DNA of 64,000 nt from Theocolax elegans (GCA_026168455.1 CM047425.1:28820548-28884547), one strand, 5' to 3'. Shown: positions 1 to 11,516, counted from the first letter of the stretch. Numbers and translations: made by a program. Notes: generated by a model from the sequence alone, not told the origin.

Positions 1-460
1 ATATGAAAAAGTAAAAAAATCATCATGATTCTTTTATTCGAAATACGTAAAATTATAAAATTGTCGGTATTTATGATTGTCATCAAAAAGAAATTACAAA
101 ATCAAACGGATTTTTGACTCGTGAAAAGCAAACTCGTCAATTCATTAGTATTTGTGAATCTTAAAAAGAAAAACTCATAAAGTCACCGGTATTCGCGATT
201 CATAAAAACTAAAAATCTATAAATCAATAGTTTATGATTTGTAATAAATATAAAAAAAATCAAAAAGATTTGTGATTGTGTGTGACAGAAAATGTTAAAT
301 CACTTGGATTTATGATTCGGTAAAGTTGCGAATCATAAAATCAAGGTAGATTAGGATTAGCAGTATATGAAGATCCAAAATGAAAATTGATTATGGATTC
401 TTAAGGATTCTATTCTTCGAAATGATTCGAGTTCTTACAATCCTGGTCGTAAGTAGTATT
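1..460. repeat. Degenerate A+T-rich repeat with GATTCGTGATTC-like motifs
   Basis: A run of imperfectly repeated blocks built on motifs such as TATTTGTGATTC and ATTCGCGATTCATAAAAA, alternating with short A-rich stretches roughly every 50-60 bases. No reading frame of note on either strand. It looks like a decayed minisatellite; the unit length is irregular, so this is a description rather than a family assignment. Confidence 0.4.
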
Positions 461-1030
461 AGGGTTTATATAGCCGGCAGGCACGGGACGACAGCACCGA
501 CTGGGTTACCGATATGGTAATTAAATATTTGTATTGCGCGCCTTTCGAGTGCCGAGGATAATTGGTTGCGTAATCGCTAATAATTAATGAGACGGTGGTG
601 ACGGAAACCACTATTATTGATTAATTGGTCTTGATGGAAATAATATCAAGGCCGATTACGCGTATCGATCACGCAATCAACCACCAAAATCAACGCCGGT
701 AGATAAGGGCAACAGTAGAATAGATAAAGATAGCGATAGGGTGAAGGGAAAAATCCTTATTTTGGACAATCATATGCTGCCACGAGCCGGAAGACGAAGC
801 CGGTTTCGTCCAATTGCTACCTAATCGTCCTACCGAGCAGCAGTCCTTCTTTTATTGTATCGGGGGGTATACTTAGGCCAGGCAGCCATTTTAGTAGTTT
901 TTTTAGTAGAGTTGAGCGTAGAGTGGAGTCAAGCGTAGCGTGAAGTGAGGTTGTAGCTGCGATTATTTAATTAGGCGAGTAGGATTCACGGTTAGCCCAG
1001 CGAGCGACTGAATTTAATTATATTCATTTA
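461..1030 (+). mobile_element. LTR-like scrap related to the Gypsy LTRs at 15.2 and 25 kb
   Basis: More G+C-rich than its surroundings. About 850-1025 is, in reverse complement, similar to 15615-15780 and 25315-25430: all three share a block ending GGCTAACCGTRAAT followed by CTCGCCTAATTAA and a CTCTAC-rich stretch. It is therefore in the opposite orientation to the Gypsy element at 5.9-16.5 kb. The region before 850 has no match that I can see within the window. Likely a fragment of a third, diverged relative of the same LTR family. Confidence 0.4.
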
Positions 1031-1950
1031 TATGCTTCTATATGATACATAAAGTAATTATGTATAATTTATCAGCATTTAAAAAATTTAACGTGCATTC
1101 CCTTAATTTTAGCTACTTTTATTTTTAATAAAATAGATATTTTAATGAGTTTAAACAAAAACTACATTCACTTCGATATATAAATATATATAAATATACT
1201 TATTAAATTTATATGTGCATTTATGTAAAGTATTTATAAAATTTGCATACTTATATAACATATTCCAAGTATTGTTTGTTTCATAATTCGTTTACTAAAT
1301 TATTCAAAACATACTGTCACGTCCAGACTTGTACCAACCACTATAAAAATTGTTAAAAGAAGGCAAGTATTTAATAAACCATTCGCGTTCCTTTCGCTCT
1401 TGTTTGACTAGAACTAGCCTTACGTCTCCGGGAGTAGCGAGTGAAGTTATTTTGAGAGTAGAGATGTAGGATATAATGTGGGATAAATAAAGTAATATAT
1501 GTTTTATTTCGTATTAATCATGCATTATTTATTTAAATATGTTAACATCATAATATGCTGTTTTCCTTTAAATGAACACGTGTAACTAAATTCTTACAGC
1601 TTTTTAATGGGCAAAAACACATAAAATTACACTATTTTATTAACAATTGCGTAAAATTATTTAAGTCAAATAACAATTTTAAATTTGATTGAATAAACAA
1701 TTGTACTGTGAACACGTTACCAAATTATAGAATAAAATATACACAAGGTTATTTTTTTTATAAACATTAATAATTAATAATCGAAATAAGAATTATTATA
1801 AATAAATTGTAGTATCAAATAATAATTGTTTTAAGAGAAAACGGTTGGTTCAGCAATCGAAATAACATAAAATATCAGGTTTGCCTTTACGAATAATACA
1901 AGCGTATAGATAGCCAAAAGAATATACCTTAAGTACCCAAATAAATAGAT
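1031..1950. other. A+T-rich non-coding stretch
   Basis: No convincing reading frame, repeat pair or structured element seen. Mainly A/T homopolymer-like sequence. Confidence 0.4.
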
Positions 1951-2202
1951 ATATATATGTGTATACGGTGAGGAACGAAGGTCCGTCTCGAACGTGGATA
2001 GCGGTGTCAAATTGCTGGATAATGTCCTGCTAGACCTGCGGGCGTCGACGTTAGATGTGTATGCTGTTGGAGTCCGATCATTTCCAGATGTCGAAGTCGT
2101 AGTTCCTTGACTATGGCTCGTAGATAGAAGATCTCTCTTGATTTTGAATGCGTATTGTTTTAAAGTCCGAGTAGCAGTGGCACGCCCTCGGATAAAAATC
2201 AA
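1831..2202 (-). CDS. Possible small unknown ORF (123 codons) behind a TATA box
   Basis: Open frame on the minus strand starting at the ATG ending at 2202. The first half is Ser/Thr/Arg-rich (STSHSQGTTTSTSGNDR); the last third is hydrophobic (IYIYLFGYLRYILLAIYTLV) and lies in A+T-rich DNA, so it may be chance. I do not recognise it. The only support beyond length is a TATATAAAG box about 80 bases upstream on the same strand. It could equally be the leader or first codons of an LTR retrotransposon. Low confidence. Confidence 0.15.
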   Translation of the reverse strand: MIFIRGRATATRTLKQYAFKIKRDLLSTSHSQGTTTSTSGNDRTPTAYTSNVDARRSSRTLSSNLTPLSTFETDLRSSPYTHIYIYLFGYLRYILLAIYTLVLFVKANLIFYVISIAEPTVFS

Positions 2203-2279
2203 AGAGTTGACTAGCAGAGCTTCGCCTTACGAAAACTTTAGACGAAAAATTAGGAGTGGCTGTGTCTCTTCTGGGTCCT

Positions 2280-2295
2280 CTTTATATACCCTAAA
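2280..2295 (-). promoter_or_regulatory. TATA-box-like core promoter motif
   Basis: On the minus strand the sequence reads GGGTATATAAAGAGGACC, a close match to the canonical TATAWAAR box in a locally more G+C-rich stretch. It faces the small ORF starting at 2202. Whether it belongs to a host gene or to an unrecognised LTR is not decided by the sequence. Confidence 0.25.
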
Positions 2296-2399
2296 AATCT
2301 ATGCATCTGTCCTTGTCTTACACTTTGCCTTATATGGAAATTGTGTAAGTAGTTCTCGATTTTTCTGTGCTTGCACCCGATTGGACCGTTAGATGTGCG

Positions 2400-3410
2400 T
2401 GATTAAAAATTATCGAATCCCATGTATTTTCTGTATCGCTTCGTAGTTAATTCGGAGAATTTGCTGTCCCCCTTTTATTACTTTATTACACTACCCGAAG
2501 AACGGCTTAATTTATTACTTCCTTCTAATGTTCGAAATTTCGAGTCGATGTTTCCCATTTTCGGCTCTTCCCCGAGCATTGATTTTATAGTGCAGTACAA
2601 GAAAACTCTTGCGCAACCATTCGTTTCGATTTCACTATCGGCGATCCCGCTTATATGCGTATTGACTTTGAATAATATCTTCAACTCTACTTATCAGTCT
2701 CTTTTTCGTTTGAAACACTCGTACATTAATCTGTCTCTTAGTTCTATAAATTATATTTTATATTGCTGCATTTACTTAGAATCATTCTTTATCATCCTTA
2801 TTTAATATAATTTTCGTCGGGACGCGCCAATACAAATTAATATAAAATATTACAATAAATATTCTCTTACCTTTTTTTAGGTTGATAGATTATTATTTGG
2901 TTTTAGAAGCTTCTGGTTTTTTTCTTTTGTATTTAATAATAAATAATCACAAACTTTTACATATTATATTTCAGAAATAAACATTAAATTTTATCTACAA
3001 TTCTTCAATTATTCAAATATAAAAAGATATAGATACATTTAATTATTAAATTTTTGAGATTTGTTTAAATGTTTTTGTAATTTTTCTTAATTAGATAACT
3101 AATATTTTCTTATCTTCAATTTTCTTTATTTTCATAGAATTTTCAATTACGAATATAATTTCTTCTTGCTTTAACATTAATTTTTCTTCCATGTGTAAAT
3201 AATCTCCTTACTGAAACACTTTACATTCATCGTAGTAATCAATAAATGCAATAATTTTTGTTGACCCATTTGTGATTATTCCACTGCATTTATTCGTATT
3301 CAAAATCATTTGAATAAATTTGAGTTTTAGAAATGCTTTTAATTCTGAAATGAAAATATTAAATCATGTATATACAATATAAGTTTATATACATATATAT
3401 ATATATATGT
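2400..3410. other. A+T-rich non-coding stretch, no gene seen
   Basis: The open frames at 2422-2805 and 2478-2684 overlap on opposite strands, have A+T-rich chance-like composition and no domain. Nothing else is supported. The stretch ends in a TA dinucleotide run at 3391-3408 that is the target of the fold-back element. Confidence 0.4.
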
Positions 3411-4839
3411 GGGTGGTTCTCTGTGACATCGAAGATGAAAAAAATAAATATTGCTATAACTGTGGGAATATGTTTTAGAGGTATCCAGTAGTTCTCCTGA
3501 TTTTTTCTGGGCATTTATTTTAAGTTACAGAGAGTCAAAGTTGACATTTTAGCACTTTTTTGCATTATATGCCCATTTTCATGAATTTTTAGCTCCCAGG
3601 GGATGCATTTTTCACTAAAAACATAACTATGACTTTTATTATGAAATTTTCCAAACTTTTCATTAAAAATAGTTTTCAAGCCATAAATGTGTACTGTCAC
3701 ACTCTTGTAAGCCATTTAAACCTTAAATAGTGAAAATCAGCAATTCTGCTCCGTACTCTGGTAACCTAATACTGTCTAAAAGATGTCTTTTTATAGTCAG
3801 AAACTGCCTAAAAATTTCCAGATTGGGTCTAAATCATTAAAATCACTTATGGTCAAAATATCCGGGGAAAGTGCCCGAAATATTAATAGAAATGTATATT
3901 TGTTGCCTTATAACGATGAATCTATTAGCATGATCATTGCAAAAAAATTTATGCACTTACCTTGGAATGGTAGAAAAGTATCTCCACTTGTTTCAGTATC
4001 CATCTAATCCCCTGAAAGCTGCTAAAAATACAAATATTATTATACAAATGTAAAAAATTAATTTTTAAACATTTATAATGCTGGATTTTTAGTTTTACAT
4101 CCCTTACAAGAATTATAATACTAATCTGAAGGATTACTATAAAAGTATCAACATTATTATTATTATTATTCAGCAATACATTGTTTAGATTTCACAAACT
4201 TGTCATTGTCACGTTATCATATTACTCATTATAATTATAGATCAGATTTTTTTATATATCTTTTGTATTAAATACGTATATTCAGTTATTGTAATTTTGC
4301 AATGATCATGCTAATAGATTCATCGTTATAAGGCAACAAATATACATTTCTATTAATATTTCGGGCACTTTTCCCGGAAATTTTGACCATAAGTGATCTT
4401 GATGATTTAGACCCAATCTGGAAATTTTTAGGCAGTTTCTGACTATAAAAAGACATATTTTATACAGTATTAGGTTACCAGAGTACGGAGCAGAATTGCT
4501 GATTTTCACTATTTAAGGTTTAAATGGCTTACAAGAGTGTGACAGTACACATTTATGTCTTGAAAACTATTTTTAATGAAAAGTTTGGAAAATTTCATAA
4601 AAAAAGTCATAGTTATGTTTTTAGTGAAAAATGCATCCCCTGGTAGCTAAAAATTCATGAAAATGGGCATATAATGCAAAAAAGTGCTAAAATGTCAACT
4701 TTGACTCTCTGTAACTTAAAATAATGGCCCAGAAAAAATCTGAAAAAATTCAGGAGAACTACTGGATACCTCTAAAACATATTCCCACAGTTATAGCAAT
4801 ATTTATTTTTTTCATCTTCGATGTCACAGAGAACCACCC
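3411..4839. mobile_element. Fold-back element with about 540-bp inverted arms
   Basis: Left arm about 3411-3950 and right arm about 4297-4839 are inverted copies with only scattered mismatches. The ends read GGGTGGTTCTCTGTGACATC, and the interior (about 3950-4297) is A+T-rich. It sits in a TA run; the four bases outside each end are ATGT and ATAT, compatible with a degraded 4-bp ATAT target duplication. Open frames inside are palindrome by-products. A second copy begins at 63057, and a rearranged relative lies at 21270-21907. No transposase is present, so it is non-autonomous. Confidence 0.85.
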
Positions 4840-4868
4840 ATATATACATATATATATATATGTATATA
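4840..4868. repeat. TA-rich microsatellite
   Basis: Alternating TATATA/CATATA run bordering the fold-back element; it is probably the pre-insertion target sequence. Confidence 0.6.
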
Positions 4869-4889
4869 TTTTTCGTAGGAACTGGAGAA

Positions 4890-5850
4890 ATCTTTCATAA
4901 GACGACGACAAGGGTCCGCACTCATCGACAGTGCCCAGCCCGGAACTGTTTTTCACATTACTTCAAGCTGGGAGGCGTGTCTGTGACATGCGTCATTCGT
5001 TTCTTATTGTTTCCTCCCACGTTGAAACTGCCACTTATAGTGAAATGGCCTTCCTTGCGGTTTCGAACACGCGCCGAAAGATTGCACAGGCTCCGGACCC
5101 CGACATGTGAGATACTCCTTGAGCACCCTTTTATGGACAAAGGAAACATTGGGGAGCACTCTTGCAATTCTTAAGGTTGTGTCCAGGCTCGTCGCAATTG
5201 TAGCATGACGAGGACCTGTTCACTCCCTTACACTTCCGTTTCGTGTGGCCGAAGTCTTGGCACCAATAGCACCTCTCGACCAAAACTCGATCCCGAACGC
5301 GACAGCTTACAAAGCCGACGCAAAGATGTCGCATCGTCTTTAGCTTTACAGCGGTCTCGTGATCTAGCTTCACGATGGCTGTCTTTTGCTGATTGCGGTT
5401 GGGACCCAAAAGCTTCATCTTTCGGCCTCAGGCGGAGCCGCGAGAACTTTATTTAGGGCCGCCACCACTTCTCACTTGAGTAGCCATGCGGACTTTCTCC
5501 GCGAATGCTGCTGCGTCCGTCTTCTTGCCCAGCCGGAGCAGGACATCTCCCCGCCCTGTCGGCCGTACACTCAGAACCTGGGCGCCGCTGTCGTCCGGAT
5601 TGGCTTCCTTTTGGAGCTTCCCCAAGACTTCAGCAAACGTACGGTCCCTTGCGACAGTGACCACCAGGGTGAATACCGGCGCCATCTGGCTTTTTCTCCT
5701 ATCAAGAGGCGCCTGTCCCGACTTGACCGACGGCTTTTTTCCTGCCACTGACGGACTTGGATTGCTTCTTGTACATGTCACGTGATAGTACCTCCTTTCG
5801 AGGCTTGTTCTAATCGTGGGGGGGAGGGGGCTTTGGGGGCCCTATCTACT
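4890..5850 (-). pseudogene. R1-clade LINE ORF1 (gag-like) fragment, frameshifted
   Basis: Minus-strand remnant of the nucleic-acid-binding ORF1 protein of an R1-clade non-LTR retrotransposon. The upstream part (5449-5781) reads a basic linker followed by the conserved region LVVTVARDRTFAEVLGKL and VRPTGRGDVLLRLGKKTD. After a frameshift, 5131-5418 reads the C-terminal part with CCHC zinc knuckles (CYWCQDFGHTKRKCKG, then CYNCDEPGHNLKNCKS). A further frame change at about 5165 leads into a short tail. The first part is close to the plus-strand copy at 20085-21218, sharing even untranslated-like stretches (CCACGTG, AAGCAATCCAAGTCCG). No ORF2 (endonuclease or RT) follows, so the copy is truncated. 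It abuts the Gypsy element near 5855. Confidence 0.8.
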
Positions 5851-5862
5851 TCTCTTTTGAGC

Positions 5863-6804
5863 CTACATTGTCTTAACCTTGGGCGTCAACCCGGGCTTAT
5901 ATGAAGTTGGTGGTTGCTCCTCTCCTCGACGGTTCGGTGGTCCTGGCGTGGTCGGAGACCGACTACGGATTGGGGAGGGCACCACGGACTCGTAGTCGTC
6001 CAGTGTTAGCTGCCGGCGAGGATTGTATAGGCTTCGCTTGGGCACTGGTACGACCTGAGTCCGTTCCTCATCCCATTCCCCTGGCGGTGTGGACCCTGTT
6101 CTCCGGCGGATGGGGAACCATTCGCCCCTCATCGGGGGTAGGCGTAACCTCGGCGGCGGTTTTGGGGTACGTGGCCGTTCCACGACGGAAGTAACCCCTT
6201 TGGCTTCCTCTGGGGTAGGGCGGTTGTCTCCCGCTAGCTCCTGGAGCTCGTGCACCGCTCGCCGACTCTCCTCGGCCTCTTCGCTGTCTCCAACAGCTTC
6301 TTCTTCCTCTTCCGGCGGTTTTTGAGTACTGGGGACTGGCCGGGGTGGCGACTGCAGTCGCAGGGCTCTTACCCCACTGACAGCCAGGGCTTTCGGGCAC
6401 CGCGTAACCAGTGACACCATTCCGATCCGGCGGAGTGGAAGTCGGACCATGCAACGAGGTCGCGGGATGGCTCCCCGATTTGCCACGGTGGGTGGGGCGG
6501 TGGTCTCCGATGCGGGGCTCAACTCCTCAGATCGACCTGCTGGTAAGGGCAGTTCATCTTCCTGCATGAGGTTAGCATCCTCCTGCTCTGATGACTCGGA
6601 TGACGGGATAAACTTATGCAGGGGTTCTCCTTGCCAGACAGGTTCTGAGAAACCCACCTCAGGCCGATGAGTGGCTCCGCTCGGTCGAGTGCGCTCCGGC
6701 GTCTCCTTCGGATTCCAGGATGATTCCTGGAATTCAAATTCTAGGTAAGGCGAATGGCCTCCCTCCTTACCCGTATTCTTCCGGCTGATTCGGCGACTCG
6801 GCAT
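5863..6804 (-). CDS. Extra 3' ORF of the Gypsy element, Pro/Arg/Glu-rich
   Basis: Uninterrupted 313-codon frame downstream of integrase in the same orientation. The composition is that of a disordered protein: Pro- and Arg-rich segments (TPKPPPRLRLPPMRGEWFP), an acidic run (EEEEEAVGDSEEAEE) and a Ser/Arg/Pro-rich tail. I see no signal peptide, no transmembrane segment and no glycoprotein features, so it is not an obvious envelope gene. It remains open although gag and pol are broken. Its function is unknown to me. It could instead be part of a different element fused at this point, since the 3' LTR is absent. Confidence 0.5.
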   Translation of the reverse strand: MPSRRISRKNTGKEGGHSPYLEFEFQESSWNPKETPERTRPSGATHRPEVGFSEPVWQGEPLHKFIPSSESSEQEDANLMQEDELPLPAGRSEELSPASETTAPPTVANRGAIPRPRCMVRLPLRRIGMVSLVTRCPKALAVSGVRALRLQSPPRPVPSTQKPPEEEEEAVGDSEEAEESRRAVHELQELAGDNRPTPEEAKGVTSVVERPRTPKPPPRLRLPPMRGEWFPIRRRTGSTPPGEWDEERTQVVPVPKRSLYNPRRQLTLDDYESVVPSPIRSRSPTTPGPPNRRGEEQPPTSYKPGLTPKVKTM

Positions 6805-6887
6805 CTTCTTTACCTAAAACAAATAGTTGACATTATACCGGCGGTCGTCATATCTGGCGGGACATAACAAAGACGTGACATACTTCT

Positions 6888-7196
6888 CTACTTCTGTAAC
6901 ACACACCTACGGGGTTGGACGAAACGTTTTAGTTCGGTGACATGCGATTTCGCGATTTTCCGACTGTTTCCTTCACCACTACCCAATACATACACTGTAG
7001 GGGACAACACTTTTACGATATCGAACGGTCCTTCATATTTCGGCGCAAGTTTGGCGGAATATTTATTCGCGGCGTTAGATAGCGTATGTACTCGTCTAAG
7101 TACTAAATCTCCGACTGTGAAACTAACATCTTTACGTCCCTTATTATACTGTTTCTCCTGCTTGGCACGTGCTTGATCTATGTGTCGAGCTACCAA
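6888..7196 (-). pseudogene. Gypsy integrase C-terminal module
   Basis: Continues the integrase frame after a TGA at about 7197 (ALxDLVARHID). It contains KYEGPFDIVKVLSPTVYVL, the GPF/Y-type beta-barrel segment found after the catalytic core in Gypsy integrases, and ends in a basic tail at VQPRRCVLQK. The upstream start in this piece is only the first Met after the stop. The stop separates it from the catalytic core, so the copy cannot make an intact integrase. Confidence 0.75.
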
Positions 7197-7199
7197 ATC

Positions 7200-8648
7200 T
7201 CACAGGGCATCTAGACGTTTCATTCTCCCCTCCCATACCTCGGGCGGAATTTTAACAACTGGTCTATGACCTTCTACTTCTTTCCTCAGGCTTTTCACTG
7301 GTTTAGGGTGTCTGCCGAAATTCAAAAAGGCAGGTGACACTTTAGTGGATGATTGTACGGCGGTGTTTACGGCATGGCGAAATTCGTGCACGTGCACGTC
7401 CCAATTCCGATGGTCTCCACCGACAAATGCTGCTATCATCGCCTTCAGCGTTCTATTACTTCCCTCGACCGGATTAGCCTGGGGAAAATACGGAGGTGTC
7501 GTGACGTGCTTAACCCAGTACTCCGCCAAGGTAGCTTTCAACAACTTATTGTCGAATTCCCGACCGTTATCCGAGAGAAAATAATCTGGCGTCTCGCAAC
7601 GGAATAACACTAATTCCTCGAACGCCCTCGCAACCGACTTTCCGTCTGCTGATTGCAGAGGTTTCACCTCAATCCACCTGGTGAAGAGATCCTGGAATAC
7701 CACCAAGTATCGACACTGGCTCTTGCTTGGTGGAAACTCCATGAGATCAGCGGCTACTACTGCCCATGGTTTCTCTACGATCCGGCGTCCCATTAATCCG
7801 ACGGGTCCTGTCTGCGATACCTTGTATTGCTGGCAGGTCTGGCAACTACGTACAAAGTCATGGGTGTCATACCACATCATACCCTTCCAATAATAGTGTC
7901 TGGCCAGTTTGTCGTACGCCTTCTCGATCCCTAAGTGCCCAGCAGACGTGACACAGAGCGACTCTTGTAACACTTGTTGACGATGGTCTGCTAGCACAAC
8001 TAGCCTCCGACCTTCTTCCGGCGTAGTTATTGGATCGAGTAATGGGTCGTATCTACGGCGATATAATAGGCCGTTCTCTACCTTCCAACCGTTGAATTTA
8101 GCTGGACGTTCTGGCACTTCCTTCAGCATCTTAAGATACCATTGGTCCGCTATCTCTTCAAACGCGGCTACGTCTTCCTCTTCCGACGGAAACATCCGGG
8201 ACAAGGCGTCTGGGACGTGGTTCAGAGCTCCCTTCCTATGTACCACCTTGAAGTCCCATTGCTGCATCTCCAAGGCCCATCTGGCAAGACGGCCAGTTGG
8301 GTCCTTGAGATTCTGCAGCCATCGAAGGGCACTATGGTCAGTAATGACCGTAAAGGTGTAACCTTCGATGTACGGACGCAACTTTTTAATCGCCCACAGC
8401 ATGGCGAGACACTCCTTCTCCGACGTCGTATAGTTCTTCTCAGTCGGCGTCAGCACTCGGCTGATATATACGATCGGATGTTCTCCATCCTCCTTCTCCT
8501 GTGTGAGGACGGCTCCCAAGGCGAAATTACTGGCGTCGCACTGGATAGTGAACGGCTTACTAAAATCCGGTCTTGCGAGCACTGGCGCTTGGGTGAGAGC
8601 TTTCTTCAGAGCGTCGAACGCCTCCTGTTGCTCCTCTCCCCAGTCCAC
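7200..8648 (-). pseudogene. Gypsy pol: RNase H and integrase
   Basis: A 482-codon open frame. Residues about 1-150 are the RNase H domain (FTIQCDASNFALGAVL, then YTTSEKECLAMLWA, ITDHSALRWLQ and HVPDALSRM). Integrase follows: an HHCC zinc-binding module (GHLGIEKAYDKLARHYYW with CQTCQQ), then the DDE core with the first Asp in AADLMEFP, the second in FLSDNGREFDN and the Glu in NPVEGSNRTLK. The motif order is typical of Gypsy/Ty3. The piece is separated from RT by a frameshift near 8640 and ends at a TGA near 7197. All catalytic residues inside it are present. Confidence 0.85.
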
Positions 8649-9514
8649 TCTTGGCTTTTACGGAGAAGTTTTACCAGAGGTACTTTCAGCTTAGAGTCCT
8701 TCTCAATGAACCTGGTGTACCACCCGACCATTCCCAGGAACCGGCGTAATTCTCTGACATTGCGGGGCTCTGGGTATTCTACTACCGGCGAAACTTTCTC
8801 TGGATCAGGGCGCAATCCTTGGCTGTCCAGTATAAAACCTAGATACGTTACGCTGGAACAGCAAAACTCGCACTTATCCCGGTTAACCATCAAACCAGCG
8901 TCCACGAGCTTTCTTAATACTAACTCCAGCCACTTCAAATGCTCGTCAAAATCCTCTGTTACTATAATTATATCATCTAAGTAACAGAAGATATATGGCT
9001 CTTACTCTGGCCCGAATAACGCATCCACTAGACGCTGGAACGTTTTCGGTGCATTTGTAAGACCGAACGGCATCCTTTTAAACTGGTATTGCCCTGATTC
9101 TGGCACGGCAAAGGCGGTATACTTCTGGCTGGTTGATTCCATCATTATCTGAAAATACGCCTGCTTCAGGTCGATTTTCGTAATGCACTTTGCCCTTCTC
9201 ATTTTATCAAGGATGGAATCCATCGTAGCCATTGGATATACGTCCTTTTTCATAACCTTATTGAGATCACGGTAGTCGATGCAAAACCGTATCGATCCGT
9301 CAGGTTTCTTAACCATCACCGGCGCACTGCTCCAATCACTGGCAGACCTCTCAATAATATCATTCCGCAACATCTTATTTACTTCGTCTTGCGCAATTTC
9401 CAACATCCTCGGCGACAACCGGCGAACCTTATGCATTATAGGTGATGCATCTCCAACATCAATGTGATGTTCGGTTAGATCAGTTGCACCGAAGGTATCC
9501 GACGGTTTCGGCAA
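8606..9514 (-). pseudogene. Gypsy pol: reverse transcriptase, stop before the YLDD motif
   Basis: RT fingers and palm: IRFCIDYRDLNKVMKKDVYP, then CITKIDLKQAYFQI and FKRMPFGLTNAPKTFQRLVD. A TAA at 9002-9004 interrupts the frame eight codons before the catalytic FCYLDDIIIV. The thumb region (VTYLGFILDSQGLRPDPEKV, then LRRFLGMVGWYTRFI) continues in the same frame to about 8640, where a frameshift leads into RNase H. The stop and shift make the copy non-functional. Upstream, about 140 bases link it to the protease. Confidence 0.85.
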
Positions 9515-9655
9515 TATACTTTCTACGAGACGCCTAACACGTTCTCGTTGGTCATCTCGTAACTCCTGTATGCCAGCGCATTCAGCATATATCGTCGCTT
9601 CTCCGTCTTCCGCCGTGGCGGGGAAGGTTCTCCATTTTCCTTCTCGGGCTCGCCA

Positions 9656-10006
9656 CTATCCTCTACCTAGGCGGGTATCTACGTCGAAAATCCGGCAGAA
9701 GTCTATGCCTAGTATGATATCATGGTCTAGGACATTCATGGCTTTGAGCGGAATTATTTCGGCGTATCCGTCTATTTCCAAACTAATGTTTAGGATTCCT
9801 ATTACTCGGCGAACATCTCCTGTGACGCTTTTAATTGCTGTTTCACATGGTTCCAACCGGCTTCTGAATCTCTTCGTTACTTTAGGTCCAGCGAGCGAAA
9901 TCATGGCTCCTGGATCAAACAGAGCACTGTAACTCTCTCCTCCGAGATTCAGTTCTAGGAAATTCCTATTATCTGCCGACGTAGCTGCTACATTCTCGTC
10001 ATGCAC
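9656..10006 (-). pseudogene. Gypsy aspartic protease (retropepsin), DPG at the active site
   Basis: Small retropepsin-like domain: SYSALFDPGAMISLAG at the active site, a middle strand IGILNISLEIDGY, and the second conserved motif DHDIILGIDFCRIF. The usual D-[ST]-G triad reads D-P-G. The duplicated copy at about 10390-10660 has the same triplet, so it predates the duplication and may be a lineage feature rather than a late mutation. It lies just upstream of RT in the pol order. Confidence 0.7.
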
Positions 10007-10660
10007 TTTGCCCTCTCATCTTATCAAGGATGGAATCCATCGTAGCCATTGGATATCCGTCCTTTTCGTAACCTTATTGAGATCACGGTAGTCGATGCAA
10101 ACCGTATCGATCCATCAGGTTTCTTAACCATCACCGGCGCACTGCTCCAATCACTGGCAGACCTCTCAATAATATCATTCCGCAACATCTTATTTACTTC
10201 GTCTCGCGCAATCTCCAACATCCTCGGCGACAACCGGCGAACCTTATGCATTATAGGTGATGCATCTCCACATCAATGTGATGTTCGGTTAGTCAGTTGC
10301 GCCGAAAGTATCCGACGGTTCGGCAATATACTTCTACGAGACGCCTAACACGTTCTCGTTGGTCATCTCGTAACTCCTGGATGCCAGCGCATTCAGCATA
10401 TATCGTCGCTTCTCTCGGCGTATCCGTCTATTTCCAAACTAATGTTTAGGATTCCTATTACTCGGCGAACATCTCCTGTGACGCTTTTAATTGCTGTTTC
10501 ACATGGTTCCAACCGGCTTCTGAATCTCTTCGTTACTTTAGGTCCAGCGAGCGAAATCATGGCTCCTGGATCAAACAGAGCACTGTAACTCTCTCCTCCG
10601 AGATTCAGTTCTAGGAAATTCCTATTATCTGCCGACGTAGCTGCTACATTCTCGTCATCT
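10003..10660 (-). repeat. Duplicated protease-RT segment of the Gypsy element
   Basis: 10003-10340 repeats about 9184-9535 (start of RT) and 10395-10660 repeats about 9755-10003 (protease) at near identity, with about 170 bases lost between them and single-base gaps that break the frame (for example a missing C in the cysteine codon of the RT motif). This is a local tandem duplication with an internal deletion, inserted between gag and protease of the same element. Confidence 0.8.
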
Positions 10661-11119
10661 CGACGGACATTTTGCCTCTCCTCACCATTCGGCGGCGGAA
10701 TTCATAATTCCGTCCGCGTTCTCTTGGGAATTGCTCCTGTACTTCTTGGATTCGACGTCGGAATACTATCTACCTCCTTCTCTACCGGCAAGTCAAGTGA
10801 CGATGGCGCTGAGAGCATCTCTACGGCGCGTTGCACTATATGTAGCCTCGCGAATTCTCGCTCTTCTTCGAGATCCTCATTGGGCTGTAACGGTGCGGCG
10901 ACTTCGCTCTCCTTTTGCCTCACCCTTTCACGAAACGTGTGTAGACTTTTCCGCGAATATTCCGCTTTACCTAGCGAATGATCCACGGCTTCCGGCCAGA
11001 GAGAACATAAACCTCGTTTCTTCAACCGCTTCATGTCTACCTCCGGCGTAACGTAATTCTCGGCTTGCCTCTCTTCACCACCTACGGCATTCTCCTGCTT
11101 CTCCACCGGCGGATTGTAG

Positions 11120-11440
11120 TTAACCTTCCTGGCGAGATTTAAGGAGTGCTGCTGGGGGATCAGCGGACTTACTGTCCCCCAGCCAACAAGTTTCCCAACT
11201 TGACGCGTATTTCGGCACAGTCAGGACAATTGCGGATAACCGCTCCTGGTTTACCGCACATCTGACACGACTCTGGCGATCTGTGTGACGGTGACTGCGG
11301 TCTGAACACCTTCTCTGGGCATTGCGCCACTCGATGTCCCGTCTTGGCACAGATAAAACACTTGGCGTTCGGGCATTCCGCTGCTCGATGCCCTACCATC
11401 TGGCAGTTAAAGCAGGGACCATAAAATTCCCGACGACCTG
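11120..11440 (-). pseudogene. Gypsy gag nucleocapsid: CCHC zinc knuckles
   Basis: One frame carries GPCFNCQMVGHRAAECP, then CFICAKTGHRVAQCP and CQMCGKPGAVIRNCPDC: two clear CX2CX4HX4C knuckles and a third imperfect one. These would bind element RNA in the particle. It is followed (10702-11106) by an acidic, charged stretch leading toward protease, rich in Glu and Arg. Frame changes separate this piece from the capsid region. Confidence 0.8.
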
Positions 11441-11516
11441 GCGACTTCGACTGGAATGTTGCATTGCTCGTTCCACTCGGCGGTGCAATCTTCTGCTAAC
11501 GGGCGTACGGCTTACT

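Noticed and set aside
3783..4007. Frame repeated at 21568-21816 and 63440-63664
   Set aside because: Recurs only because it lies in the arm of the fold-back family; no coding constraint is evident, and the opposite arm reads it in reverse.
5901..6670. Plus-strand and alternative-frame ORFs opposite the Gypsy extra ORF
   Set aside because: Shadows of the minus-strand frame in G+C-rich DNA; no domains.
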